From NCBI RefSeq assembly GCF_017515565.1, contig NZ_JAFWFN010000051.1, positions 29,112 to 93,111 of the forward strand: 64,000 bases of DNA, written 5' to 3'. Origin of the DNA: Halomonas sp. (lineage in GTDB: Bacteria > Pseudomonadota > Gammaproteobacteria > Pseudomonadales > Halomonadaceae). A program made the position numbers and the translations under genes. The notes below the pieces were generated by a model. It was not told the DNA's origin. It did not search any database and saw nothing but the letters and a program-made list of their open reading frames with translations. Below, one piece after another: positions 9,020-16,724 of the stretch (within the stretch, counting starts at the first letter, position 1; the number at the start of each line of letters is the position of its first letter).

Positions 9020-10942
9020 ATGAGCATCTTTGATCACGTTCAAGACCGATTCGCCCGTGTACAGCAAGAAGACATTAGCCTTGAGGAGTATCTAGCGCTT
9101 TGCCGCAAAGACCCTAAGGTCTATGCCAGCGCCTCTGAGCGCATGTTGGAAGCAATAGGCGAACCTGAAGTGATCGACACGGCGAAAGACCCGCGTCTGT
9201 CACGCATTTTTTCGAATAAGGTAATTCGCCGCTATCCTGCCTTTGCCGAATTTCACGGCATGGAAGAAGCCATTGAGCAAATTGTGGCCTACTTCCGCCA
9301 TGCAGCCCAGGGGCTAGAAGAGCGTAAGCAGATTCTCTATCTATTAGGGCCGGTGGGTGGCGGTAAGTCGTCGTTGGCTGAGCGCTTGAAACTGCTGATG
9401 GAGCGCATCCCTTTCTATGCCATTAAAGATTCACCCGTTTATGAGTCGCCGTTAGGGCTATTTTCTCCCGAAGAGGACGGCGAGCTGTTGGAAAAAGAGT
9501 ACGGTATTCCCCACCGCTACCTGCGCAGCGTGATGTCGCCCTGGGCTGCTAAACGACTTAAAGAGGCCGGTGGTGATATCTCCCAGTTTAGGGTAGTGCG
9601 GCTTTACCCCTCACGGCTGAATCAAATCGCCATTTCTAAAACTGAGCCGGGCGATGAAAACAATCAGGATATCTCCTCCTTAGTAGGTAAGGTGGATATC
9701 CGTCAGCTAGAGCTTTACTCCCAGGATGACCCCGATGCCTACAGCTTCTCTGGCGGGCTGTGCCGTGCTAACCAGGGGCTGATGGAGTTTGTGGAGATGT
9801 TTAAAGCACCGATTAAGGTGCTGCATCCACTGCTAACCGCGACCCAAGAGGGCAACTACAATCCCACTGAAGGCATGGGGGCCATTCCTTTTGACGGCGT
9901 GATTTTAGCCCACTCCAACGAATCGGAATGGCAGGCGTTTCGTAATAACCGCAACAATGAGGCGTTTCTTGACCGGGTTTATATCGTCAAGGTGCCTTAC
10001 TGCCTGCGGGTCTCCGAAGAGATCAAGATTTACCAGAAGCTGTTGGAGGACTCCTCGCTTAACGCAGCGCCCTGCGCGCCGGATACGCTGCGTATGCTGG
10101 CCCAGTTTTCGGTGCTTTCGCGGCTGAAGTTGCCAGAAAATTCCAGTATTTATTCGAAGATGCGCGTTTATGATGGCGAGAACCTCAAAGACACTGACCC
10201 TCGGGCTAAGTCTATCCAAGAGTATCGTGACGCGGCCGGTGTTGATGAGGGCATGCAAGGGCTATCGACCCGTTTTGCATTCAAGATTCTCTCCAAAGTA
10301 TTTAACTTCGATAGCACTGAAGTAGCCGCCAACCCGGTGCACCTACTCTATGTGCTGGAGCAGGCGCTAGAGCGAGAGCAGCTACCCTCTGAAGTGTTTG
10401 AGCGCTATATCGGTTTTATTAAAGAGTTTTTGGCGCCCCGCTATGTGGATTTTATTGGCAAGGAGATCCAAACCGCCTACCTGGAGTCCTACAGCGAGTA
10501 TGGCCAGAATATTTTCGACCGCTATGTGACCTATGCTGATTTTTGGATTCAGGATCAAGAGTACCGCGACCCTGAAACCGGTGAATTGTTGAATCGGCAG
10601 TCACTGAATGAAGAGCTGGAAAAAATCGAGAAGCCAGCGGGTATCTCTAATCCCAAAGACTTCCGCCACGAAGTGGTTAACTTTGTGCTGCGCGCGCGGG
10701 CACAAAACAACGGCATGAACCCTAGTTGGCAGTCCTATGAAAAACTAAAAGGCGTTATCGAACATAAAATGTTCGCCAATACCGAAGAGCTGCTACCGGT
10801 GATCTCGTTTAATGCCAAGGCCTCGAAGTCTGACCAGAAAAAACACGAGGATTTTGTGGCGCGCATGGTAGACCGTGGCTACACCGAAAAACAGGTTCGG
10901 CTACTGTCGGAGTGGTACTTACGTGTACGCAAATCCCAGTAG
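9020..10942 (+). CDS. yeaG: PrkA-family serine protein kinase / AAA+ ATPase
   Basis: A 640-residue PrkA/YeaG protein. The AAA-like N-terminal half holds a Walker A loop at residues 110-118 (GPVGGGKSS), and the C-terminal half is the PrkA domain. E. coli YeaG is induced by nitrogen starvation and stationary phase; PrkA proteins have been described as Ser/Thr kinases and as proteases. ATG 9020 follows CAGGAGAG. The gene is followed by yeaH (66-base gap) and ycgB (20-base gap), the conserved stress trio. Its exact biochemical role is not settled. Confidence 0.93.
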   Translation: MSIFDHVQDRFARVQQEDISLEEYLALCRKDPKVYASASERMLEAIGEPEVIDTAKDPRLSRIFSNKVIRRYPAFAEFHGMEEAIEQIVAYFRHAAQGLEERKQILYLLGPVGGGKSSLAERLKLLMERIPFYAIKDSPVYESPLGLFSPEEDGELLEKEYGIPHRYLRSVMSPWAAKRLKEAGGDISQFRVVRLYPSRLNQIAISKTEPGDENNQDISSLVGKVDIRQLELYSQDDPDAYSFSGGLCRANQGLMEFVEMFKAPIKVLHPLLTATQEGNYNPTEGMGAIPFDGVILAHSNESEWQAFRNNRNNEAFLDRVYIVKVPYCLRVSEEIKIYQKLLEDSSLNAAPCAPDTLRMLAQFSVLSRLKLPENSSIYSKMRVYDGENLKDTDPRAKSIQEYRDAAGVDEGMQGLSTRFAFKILSKVFNFDSTEVAANPVHLLYVLEQALEREQLPSEVFERYIGFIKEFLAPRYVDFIGKEIQTAYLESYSEYGQNIFDRYVTYADFWIQDQEYRDPETGELLNRQSLNEELEKIEKPAGISNPKDFRHEVVNFVLRARAQNNGMNPSWQSYEKLKGVIEHKMFANTEELLPVISFNAKASKSDQKKHEDFVARMVDRGYTEKQVRLLSEWYLRVRKSQ

Positions 10943-11008
10943 CGGATGGTTCTTAAGGCTAGTGCCGGTTAATAGGGCTAGCCCTTAAGCCACGGTTAAG
11001 GAGGTCGT

Positions 11009-12298
11009 ATGACCTACTTTATTGATCGCAGACCTAACGCTAAGCACAAAAGCGCGGTCAATCGACAGCGCTTTCTAGAGCGTTATCGTAAGCACATCAA
11101 ACGTTCGGTGGAGGAGGCGGTGAACCGCCGCTCCATTACCGACATGGAGCGGGGCGAGAAAGTATCCATACCCACGAAAGATATTTCGGAGCCGGTCTTT
11201 CAACACGGGCCCGGCGGTGCGCGAAATATTGTATCGCCGGGGAACAAGGAGTTCTTGGAAGGCGATAAAATACGCCGCCCTAGCGGTCAGGGCGGTGGGG
11301 ATGGCGCAGGCGAAGGGGGGGCTTCTAACCAGGGCGAGGGTAACGATGAGTTTGCCTTCACCCTTAGCCGCGAGGAGTTTCTGGAGTTTGTGTTCGACGG
11401 CTTAGAGCTGCCTCATTTACAGCGCAAGCCGCTTAAATCCCTCGAAGAAATCAAGATGGTGCGGGCAGGGCTAGCCCGGGATGGTGTGCCATCACGTATT
11501 AGCATTACACGCTCAATGCGGGAGGCCTATGCACGGCGTATTGCCATGCGTGCGCCAATCAAGCGGGCGCTAAAAGAGGCCCAAGACGCGCTAGCCGCCG
11601 AAGAGCGTAAAGACCCGGTGTTGCGCAACCCTGCACGCATTACCGAGCTAAAAGCCGAGGTAGAACGCCTTGAGAAGCGCATCGAAGCTGTGCCGTTTAT
11701 TGATACCTACGACCTGCGCTATCACCAGCTGGCCGCACAGCCTCAGCCCTCAAGCCAAGCAGTGATGTTCTGTGTAATGGATGTATCCGGCTCCATGACG
11801 CAAAACCATAAAGACATCGCTAAGCGGTTTTTTTTATTGCTCTATCTGTTTTTAGAGAAGCATTACGAAAAGGTCGAACTGGTGTTTGTGCGCCACCACA
11901 CGGCGGCGCGGGAGGTCAGCGAAGAGGAGTTTTTCTACTCCCGGGAAACGGGCGGCACGATTGTTTCTAGCGCGCTCACCTTGGTGGATAAAATTATTGA
12001 GAAACGCTACCCCGTGGGGCAGTGGAACCTCTATGTGGCGCAAGCCTCTGACGGTGATAACTGGGATGACGACTCAAATATTTGTCGTGATTTGCTGATC
12101 AAGCAGCTCATGCCTCAGCTGCAGTACTACGCTTATGTAGAAATTACCCCCCACGACCACCAGTCGCTTTGGCATGAGTATGAAGCCGTGGCCGCTCAGT
12201 TTTCAGAGCGGTTTGCCATGCGTCAGATTGTTGATGCGGGAGATATCTACCCTGTCTTCCGTGAGCTGTTTAAGCGCCGCTTAAGCCAGGAGCGGTAA
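11009..12298 (+). CDS. yeaH: YeaH/YhbH family protein (UPF0229) with VWA-like MIDAS
   Basis: A 429-residue cytoplasmic protein of the YeaH/YhbH family. The N-terminus is basic and of low complexity, with a glycine-rich segment near residues 95-112. The C-terminal half resembles a von Willebrand A domain, with a metal-site DVSGS motif at residues 258-262 and an [11 protein letters not shown] loop. Family knowledge places it with PrkA and SpoVR in starvation survival. ATG 11009 has AAGGAGG upstream. It is the middle gene of the operon. Confidence 0.9.
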   Translation: MTYFIDRRPNAKHKSAVNRQRFLERYRKHIKRSVEEAVNRRSITDMERGEKVSIPTKDISEPVFQHGPGGARNIVSPGNKEFLEGDKIRRPSGQGGGDGAGEGGASNQGEGNDEFAFTLSREEFLEFVFDGLELPHLQRKPLKSLEEIKMVRAGLARDGVPSRISITRSMREAYARRIAMRAPIKRALKEAQDALAAEERKDPVLRNPARITELKAEVERLEKRIEAVPFIDTYDLRYHQLAAQPQPSSQAVMFCVMDVSGSMTQNHKDIAKRFFLLLYLFLEKHYEKVELVFVRHHTAAREVSEEEFFYSRETGGTIVSSALTLVDKIIEKRYPVGQWNLYVAQASDGDNWDDDSNICRDLLIKQLMPQLQYYAYVEITPHDHQSLWHEYEAVAAQFSERFAMRQIVDAGDIYPVFRELFKRRLSQER

Positions 12299-12318
12299 CG
12301 CGAGTAGAGGAGTGCGCT

Positions 12319-13881
12319 ATGAGTGTAACCCGCAAGCCAATAGCGACCGGTTCCGACTGGAATTTTAGCGTATTAGAGCGCTTTGACGAGGAGCTCGCCA
12401 GGCTCGCTGATGAGTATCGGCTGGACACCTATCCCAACCAAATAGAGGTAATCACCACTGAGCAGATGATGGATGCTTATGCCAGTGTGGGCATGCCGGT
12501 GGGCTACCATCACTGGTCGTTTGGTAAACAGTTTCTTGCTGTCGAGCAAGCCTATAAACGTGGTCAGATGGGACTTGCCTACGAACTGGTGATTAACTCA
12601 AACCCCTGTATTGCCTATTTGATGGAAGAGAACACCCTGATGATGCAGGTGCTGGTCATTGCCCACGCCTGCTATGGGCATAACTCGTTTTTCAAAGGCA
12701 ACTACCTGTTTCGTACCTGGACCGATGCGGACTCTATTGTTGACTATTTGGTGTTTGCCCGTAAATACATTGCTCAGTGCGAAGAGCGCCATGGCGTTCA
12801 TGCGGTAGAGCAGCTATTGGACGCCTGCCACGCGCTGCAAAACTATGGCGTTGACCGCTATAAGCGTCCTTCGCCTATTTCTGCGGAGGAAGAAGCCAAG
12901 CGGCAAGAAGAGCGCGAAACTTACCTGCAAACCCAGGTCAATATGCTCTGGCGAACGATCCCAGAACCACCTAGCGGGGTTGCTCCGCTGCCGGGTAGCC
13001 TACCAAGCAATGATGATCCGTTGGGGCTACATGATGGGGGCTGCTACCCACCGGAGCCGCAGGAGAACCTGCTCTACTTTATCGAGAAAAATGCCCCGTT
13101 ACTGGCGCCCTGGCAGCGTGAAATTGTGCGGATTGTGCGCAAGCTGGCGCAATACTTTTATCCACAGCGGCAAACCCAGGTGATGAACGAAGGCTGGGCC
13201 TGTTTTTGGCACTACACGTTAATGAACCGGCTCTATGACGAAGGCAAGGTGGATGAAGGCCTGATGCTGGAGTTTTTACAATCCCATGCGGCGGTCATCA
13301 ATCAGCCAGGCTTTGATAGTTCCCACTACAGCGGCCTTAACCCCTATGCGTTGGGCTTTGCGATTTTTATGGATATTAAACGTATCTGTGAAGCTCCCAC
13401 TGAGGAGGACAAAGAGTGGTTCCCGGATATAGCTGGCAGCGCGTGGCGAGACACCCTTGAGTTTGCTATGCGTAACTTTAAAGATGAATCCTTTATCCAG
13501 CAGTTTTTATCGCCCAAAGTCATGCGCGATCTTAAGCTTTTTTTAATCGTCGATGATGATCAGTCAGAAACGATGGAGGTTGCTGCGATTCATGACGAGC
13601 GAGGATATAAACGAGTGCGCAACGCACTTTCAAGCCAGTATGCGCTTTCATTGCGTGAACCTAATATCCAAGTGGTAGAAGCAGCCATTCGCGGTGATCG
13701 CTCGTTAACATTGCACCACGTTCAGGATAGCCGCCGACCCTTAGGTCGCAGTGTTTATCCGGTGATACGCCATTTACAGCAGCTTTGGGGGTTTCCGGTA
13801 CAGCTGGTTTCAATAGAAGACGGGAGGGTTACCCATCGCTTCCGCTGGCCGGTAGAAGAGGAAAACAAAGACACAGGCTAG
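12319..13881 (+). CDS. ycgB: SpoVR family protein
   Basis: A 520-residue SpoVR/YcgB protein, full length for the family. Visible family features are the YGHNSFFKGN segment, the NEGWACFWHYTLMNRLYD motif and a C-terminal half rich in acidic and aromatic residues. The function is unknown; B. subtilis SpoVR acts in spore cortex formation and E. coli YcgB responds to RpoS. The last gene of the yeaG-yeaH-ycgB operon, it has a 20-base gap from yeaH and GAGGAG before ATG 12319. Confidence 0.92.
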   Translation: MSVTRKPIATGSDWNFSVLERFDEELARLADEYRLDTYPNQIEVITTEQMMDAYASVGMPVGYHHWSFGKQFLAVEQAYKRGQMGLAYELVINSNPCIAYLMEENTLMMQVLVIAHACYGHNSFFKGNYLFRTWTDADSIVDYLVFARKYIAQCEERHGVHAVEQLLDACHALQNYGVDRYKRPSPISAEEEAKRQEERETYLQTQVNMLWRTIPEPPSGVAPLPGSLPSNDDPLGLHDGGCYPPEPQENLLYFIEKNAPLLAPWQREIVRIVRKLAQYFYPQRQTQVMNEGWACFWHYTLMNRLYDEGKVDEGLMLEFLQSHAAVINQPGFDSSHYSGLNPYALGFAIFMDIKRICEAPTEEDKEWFPDIAGSAWRDTLEFAMRNFKDESFIQQFLSPKVMRDLKLFLIVDDDQSETMEVAAIHDERGYKRVRNALSSQYALSLREPNIQVVEAAIRGDRSLTLHHVQDSRRPLGRSVYPVIRHLQQLWGFPVQLVSIEDGRVTHRFRWPVEEENKDTG

Positions 13882-13889
13882 TGGTTCCC

Positions 13890-13921
13890 AAAAAAGTTAC
13901 CCCGCGACAGGCGCGGGGTAA
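13890..13921 (-). terminator. Terminator of the HiPIP gene (minus strand)
   Basis: TTACCCCGCG (13897-13906) and CGCGGGGTAA (13912-13921) form a 10-bp stem. On the minus strand a six-T tract follows (13895-13890). The plus side lacks a T-run, so it mainly serves the minus-strand gene, though it also lies right after ycgB. Confidence 0.82.
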
Positions 13922-13952
13922 TGTCTAACGGCGTTAGCCTAGCGACTAAGCG

Positions 13953-14267
13953 TTATGCTTGCGCTGTCCAAGACTGACACCAGCCTTTTGGTTCAACGCT
14001 GTTTTGCGGGAACAGCTGGCAGCCTTCTTTATCGGCGACCCAGAACATGCAGTTATCGCAGACTTCGCCTTCTTCATAGGCGGGGTGATCGCTTGCTTCG
14101 CTAGCGACTTCAACGTAGTTAAGTGCCTGTGCCGTAGGCGAAGAAGGGTCTAAGCGGGGCAGCTCCTGTGCGAATGCAGTTTTCGACAGGATGCCAGCAC
14201 CAAACGGCAGGGCGGCAAGACCCAGCACGCTGTTACGCATGAACTTACGACGGCTCTGATTAGCCAT
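13953..14267 (-). CDS. High-potential iron-sulfur protein (HiPIP), Tat-exported
   Basis: A 104-residue small electron carrier of the periplasm. The N-terminus has a twin-arginine signal (SRRKFM, then a hydrophobic stretch ending near AFAQ), so it is exported folded with its cluster. Four cysteines with HiPIP spacing (Cys70, Cys73, Cys83, Cys97) bind one 4Fe-4S centre. HiPIPs pass electrons between respiratory bc1 complexes and terminal oxidases in some halophiles and phototrophs. No partner gene is adjacent. AAGGAGAC precedes the ATG. Confidence 0.95.
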   Translation of the reverse strand: MANQSRRKFMRNSVLGLAALPFGAGILSKTAFAQELPRLDPSSPTAQALNYVEVASEASDHPAYEEGEVCDNCMFWVADKEGCQLFPQNSVEPKGWCQSWTAQA

Positions 14268-14523
14268 GGTGTCTCCTTATCGTCACGGACTGACGTTTGA
14301 TCATAGTTAGCGGGTGGTGGTTCCACCTCTTTAACGTTCTAACACAGATTGCTTAGACGTTATCAGCTACATGCTAGCGCATGCTCAAAATTAGTGCGAA
14401 TAACCTTACTACAGCGCGACAATTGGTCACGTTAGGTCGCAGTGCTTGGCCCTGTCCGGTGGGCTGCTATACTCGGCGATTGCCGCTATGCGGTTTATAT
14501 ATTTACTTTTTAATGAGGGCGCT

Positions 14524-14799
14524 ATGCAAAACGCAGTTATTTTAATTAATACTGAAAAGGGCCAGGTCAAAGCGGTAGCCGAGCGTCTAGCCGATGTTGA
14601 AGGCATCAGTGAGGTTTACTCCACCTGTGGCCGCTACGACTTGGTTGCTATTGCCCGAACCCGCGACTTTGAAAGCCTGGCGGAACTGGTTACGGAGCGT
14701 CTCAACGCCGTGGAGGGTATCAGTGATACCGAAACCCTTAATGCCATGCAGGTGCACTCCCGCCACGATTTAGAAACGATGTTCTCGGTTGGCTGGTAG
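14524..14799 (+). CDS. Stand-alone Lrp/AsnC ligand-binding (RAM) domain protein
   Basis: A 91-residue protein made only of the alpha-beta RAM/ALBD domain that binds effectors in Lrp/AsnC regulators. It has no helix-turn-helix. The frame is open from 14446, but ATG 14524 has GAGG in front and begins exactly at the domain start. Typical features are the VAERLADVEGISEVYSTCG and DLVAIA segments. Such stand-alone domains form oligomeric amino-acid-binding proteins of unclear function. It is monocistronic by appearance. Confidence 0.85.
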   Translation: MQNAVILINTEKGQVKAVAERLADVEGISEVYSTCGRYDLVAIARTRDFESLAELVTERLNAVEGISDTETLNAMQVHSRHDLETMFSVGW

Positions 14800-14932
14800 C
14801 CGTATTGCCTGCGAACGTTAGTGCTAAATGAACACTACAAACACGTAAAAATAATCGAATAGAAAAATCAATTAAAATAATCGCTTAGAAGATAGGCGCT
14901 TATTTGGTACGTATTCCAGGGGAGTAAGGCAG

Positions 14933-15796
14933 TTGGGGAAATCGCTTTTGCGCTGGCGTCGTCAGGGTCGACGTCTGGGTATTGCCGTGCTGTTTGTGGT
15001 GGTGGGAACCGGACTATGGGAGTACCAGGGGCGTCAGCATCAGGATGCCTACACGTGGATGGGCGTGCCCACCTGGGATGGATTTCATCCCACTACGTTT
15101 CATCGGGTGTTGCGTAACGATGGGTTTCTAGTGGGGTGGTCAGACGTGCGGGTAAACCCTCTTTGGGTTAGTTATCAAGTTGCTGCGGTGCCAGATGATA
15201 TGAGGATTGGCTCACGGCCTAACTTTCAAGCCGACTGGCGAACGTTATGGCCTATTAGTGCTGATAGCTATGCAGGCAGCGGCTACGACAGAGGCCATCT
15301 GGCGCCCAATTATGCCATTGCTGCCGTGCACGGGCGAAGCGCCCAGGTGGATACGTTCTTAATGAGCAATATGACGCCCCAGCGGCCCAACTTAAATCGT
15401 CAGCTTTGGCAGCGCCTTGAGCAGTCCGTGGTAGATCATTTTGCTCCGCGCTTCGATCGATTACAGGTGGTAACCGGGCCAGTATTCCCCGAGCGCTTTA
15501 TGGATAATGTGTTTAATCGTGTGGGCTTTGTCGAAGTGCCTGAGGCCTTTTACAAAATTATCGTAGCGCCCCACGATGAAGCACCGCTTGCACTTGCCTT
15601 TATCATGCCCCAAGACGTGAGGGGCAATGAGCCGCTTGAAGATTACCTTGTCACCATTGATGAAATTGAAGCGCGAACCGGGCTTAACTTTTTCCCAGAT
15701 CTATCGGCAGAGCTTGAGGCTGTATTGGAAGGTGAACTACGTACCCAGGGGTGGGCGCTGGAAGATGTCTCTCGTAGGCCCGGGCGCTTTCAATAG
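14933..15796 (+). CDS. Membrane-anchored DNA/RNA non-specific endonuclease
   Basis: A 287-residue protein of the beta-beta-alpha-metal NUC1 (Serratia nuclease / EndoG) family. A basic N-terminus is followed by one hydrophobic segment (about residues 15-28), so the nuclease domain should face the periplasm or be secreted. The catalytic DRGH motif lies at residues 119-122 with His122 as general base, and a downstream NMTPQRPNLNRQLW segment carries the metal-binding Asn. It starts at TTG 14933 after AGGGGAG, an unusual start codon in this window. A role in DNA uptake, nutrition or defence cannot be decided. Confidence 0.88.
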   Translation: MGKSLLRWRRQGRRLGIAVLFVVVGTGLWEYQGRQHQDAYTWMGVPTWDGFHPTTFHRVLRNDGFLVGWSDVRVNPLWVSYQVAAVPDDMRIGSRPNFQADWRTLWPISADSYAGSGYDRGHLAPNYAIAAVHGRSAQVDTFLMSNMTPQRPNLNRQLWQRLEQSVVDHFAPRFDRLQVVTGPVFPERFMDNVFNRVGFVEVPEAFYKIIVAPHDEAPLALAFIMPQDVRGNEPLEDYLVTIDEIEARTGLNFFPDLSAELEAVLEGELRTQGWALEDVSRRPGRFQ

Positions 15797-15869
15797 AGCA
15801 AAAAAAGGGATTAGCTAATGTCTGGCGGGCGTGGTGTCGACGGTTGAACAAGGCGCCATGCCTGCAAGT

Positions 15870-15907
15870 GCGGCAGGCTATGTTTAGAGCGGCAGGCTAT
15901 GCTTAGA
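15870..15907. repeat. Two tandem 19-bp repeats
   Basis: GCGGCAGGCTATGTTTAGA (15870-15888) is followed directly by the same 19-mer with one T-to-C change (15889-15907). It lies in the 246-bp stretch between the nuclease gene and the tRNA-Leu genes, which otherwise holds nothing I recognise. Confidence 0.85.
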
Positions 15908-16042
15908 AAAGTACCACCACAATGAGCATATTTGCTCTTGGCAATAGTGGAATCTAAGTCAATGGTTAAACAGGGAGGGGATGAACAGGAATAATTTTGT
16001 ATAGAGTTTCGTTGAAAGCGATGCAGATAGGGCCACTTTAAA

Positions 16043-16129
16043 TGGTGCCCAGGAGAGGACTTGAACCTCCACGTCCATACGGACACTAGCACCTGAAGCT
16101 AGCGCGTCTACCAATTCCGCCACCTGGGC
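16043..16129 (-). tRNA. tRNA-Leu(CAG), copy 1
   Basis: An 87-base class II tRNA on minus, with 7-bp acceptor stem GCCCAGG/CCTGGGC, anticodon loop TTCAGGT (anticodon CAG), a long variable arm and a TTCAAGT T-loop. The 3' CCA is encoded. Last of a three-gene array. Confidence 0.96.
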
Positions 16130-16160
16130 GCATCATCTTTAACGACCGTTTGTATTCGTA

Positions 16161-16247
16161 TGGTGCCCAGGAGAGGACTTGAACCTCCACGTCCATACGG
16201 ACACTAGCACCTGAAGCTAGCGCGTCTACCAATTCCGCCACCTGGGC
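16161..16247 (-). tRNA. tRNA-Leu(CAG), copy 2
   Basis: Identical in its 87 bases to copy 1, with CCA encoded. It is flanked by a perfect 12-bp inverted repeat (16147-16158 and 16247-16258), which would extend the acceptor stem in the precursor. Confidence 0.96.
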
Positions 16248-16351
16248 GAATACAAACGTACTGCCTATTGCTATAGGCCTTACTACTTTAGGTCTTGCTG
16301 CTTGCTGCTGCACCTAGCTACATCATGTTAAGGGGGTAACACAATGCGGTT

Positions 16352-16438
16352 TGGTGCCCAGAAGAGGACTTGAACCTCCACGTCCATACGGACACTAGCA
16401 CCTGAAGCTAGCGCGTCTACCAATTCCGCCATCTGGGC
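16352..16438 (-). tRNA. tRNA-Leu(CAG), copy 3 (first transcribed)
   Basis: An 87-base tRNA-Leu(CAG) differing from copies 1 and 2 at two paired positions: acceptor pair 7:66 is A-U here and G-C in the others. CCA is encoded. It is promoter-proximal in the minus-strand array. Confidence 0.96.
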
Positions 16439-16449
16439 AAGTGGCGCGT

Positions 16450-16477
16450 ATGATACCCGGGTAGCGGTTAAATGCAA
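16450..16477 (-). promoter_or_regulatory. Promoter of the tRNA-Leu array
   Basis: On minus, TTGCAT (16477-16472), a 16-base spacer and TATCAT (16455-16450) are followed by a GC-rich discriminator ACGCGCC. This is the layout of stringently controlled stable-RNA promoters. Confidence 0.65.
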
Positions 16478-16530
16478 GCCCCGGGGGGCGTTTTTTATGC
16501 CATAAATCGCACATTTACGACGCCAGGTGG

Positions 16531-16559
16531 TTGGGTGATTGAACATGCGGCGCTATACT
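16531..16559 (+). promoter_or_regulatory. Probable promoter for rnr
   Basis: TTGGGT (16531-16536), a 17-base spacer and TATACT (16554-16559) give a sigma-70-like pair. Transcription would start near 16566, at or next to an ATG. Confidence 0.45.
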
Positions 16560-16565
16560 GCATGC

Positions 16566-16724
16566 ATGACCAAACAAAACATGAATTTACTCAGCCTTAT
16601 GGAAATTGAACCAGCCGCTGAGCCAGCTTGTAAAACGCTAGCTGAACACTCTCGCCTGCAGCATTTATTAGCTGCGTTTTTTATTCGCCTCCCGCAGACG
16701 CAATTAAGGATGTTGATCGCATGA
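16566..16724 (+). CDS. Possible leader ORF coupled to rnr
   Basis: A 52-codon frame starting at ATG 16566 (or ATG 16581), whose TGA overlaps the rnr start in an ATGA junction. It has no clear ribosome-binding site. If transcription starts near 16566, the message would be almost leaderless. I recognise no family. It may be a translational-coupling leader or chance, and the overlap with rnr and the internal hairpin are the only support. Confidence 0.25.
   Translation: MTKQNMNLLSLMEIEPAAEPACKTLAEHSRLQHLLAAFFIRLPQTQLRMLIA
16658..16685 (+). terminator. Hairpin plus T-run just before rnr (possible attenuator)
   Basis: GCAGC (16658-16662) pairs with GCTGC (16671-16675) across an 8-base loop and is followed by GTTTTTTATT. 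The stem is short, so termination would be partial. It lies 46 bases before the rnr ATG and inside the possible leader ORF. Confidence 0.4.

Noticed and set aside
16086-16546. Two similar minus-strand ORFs in the tRNA array
   Set aside because: They are translations of the repeated tRNA-Leu genes, so their similarity reflects the tRNAs.
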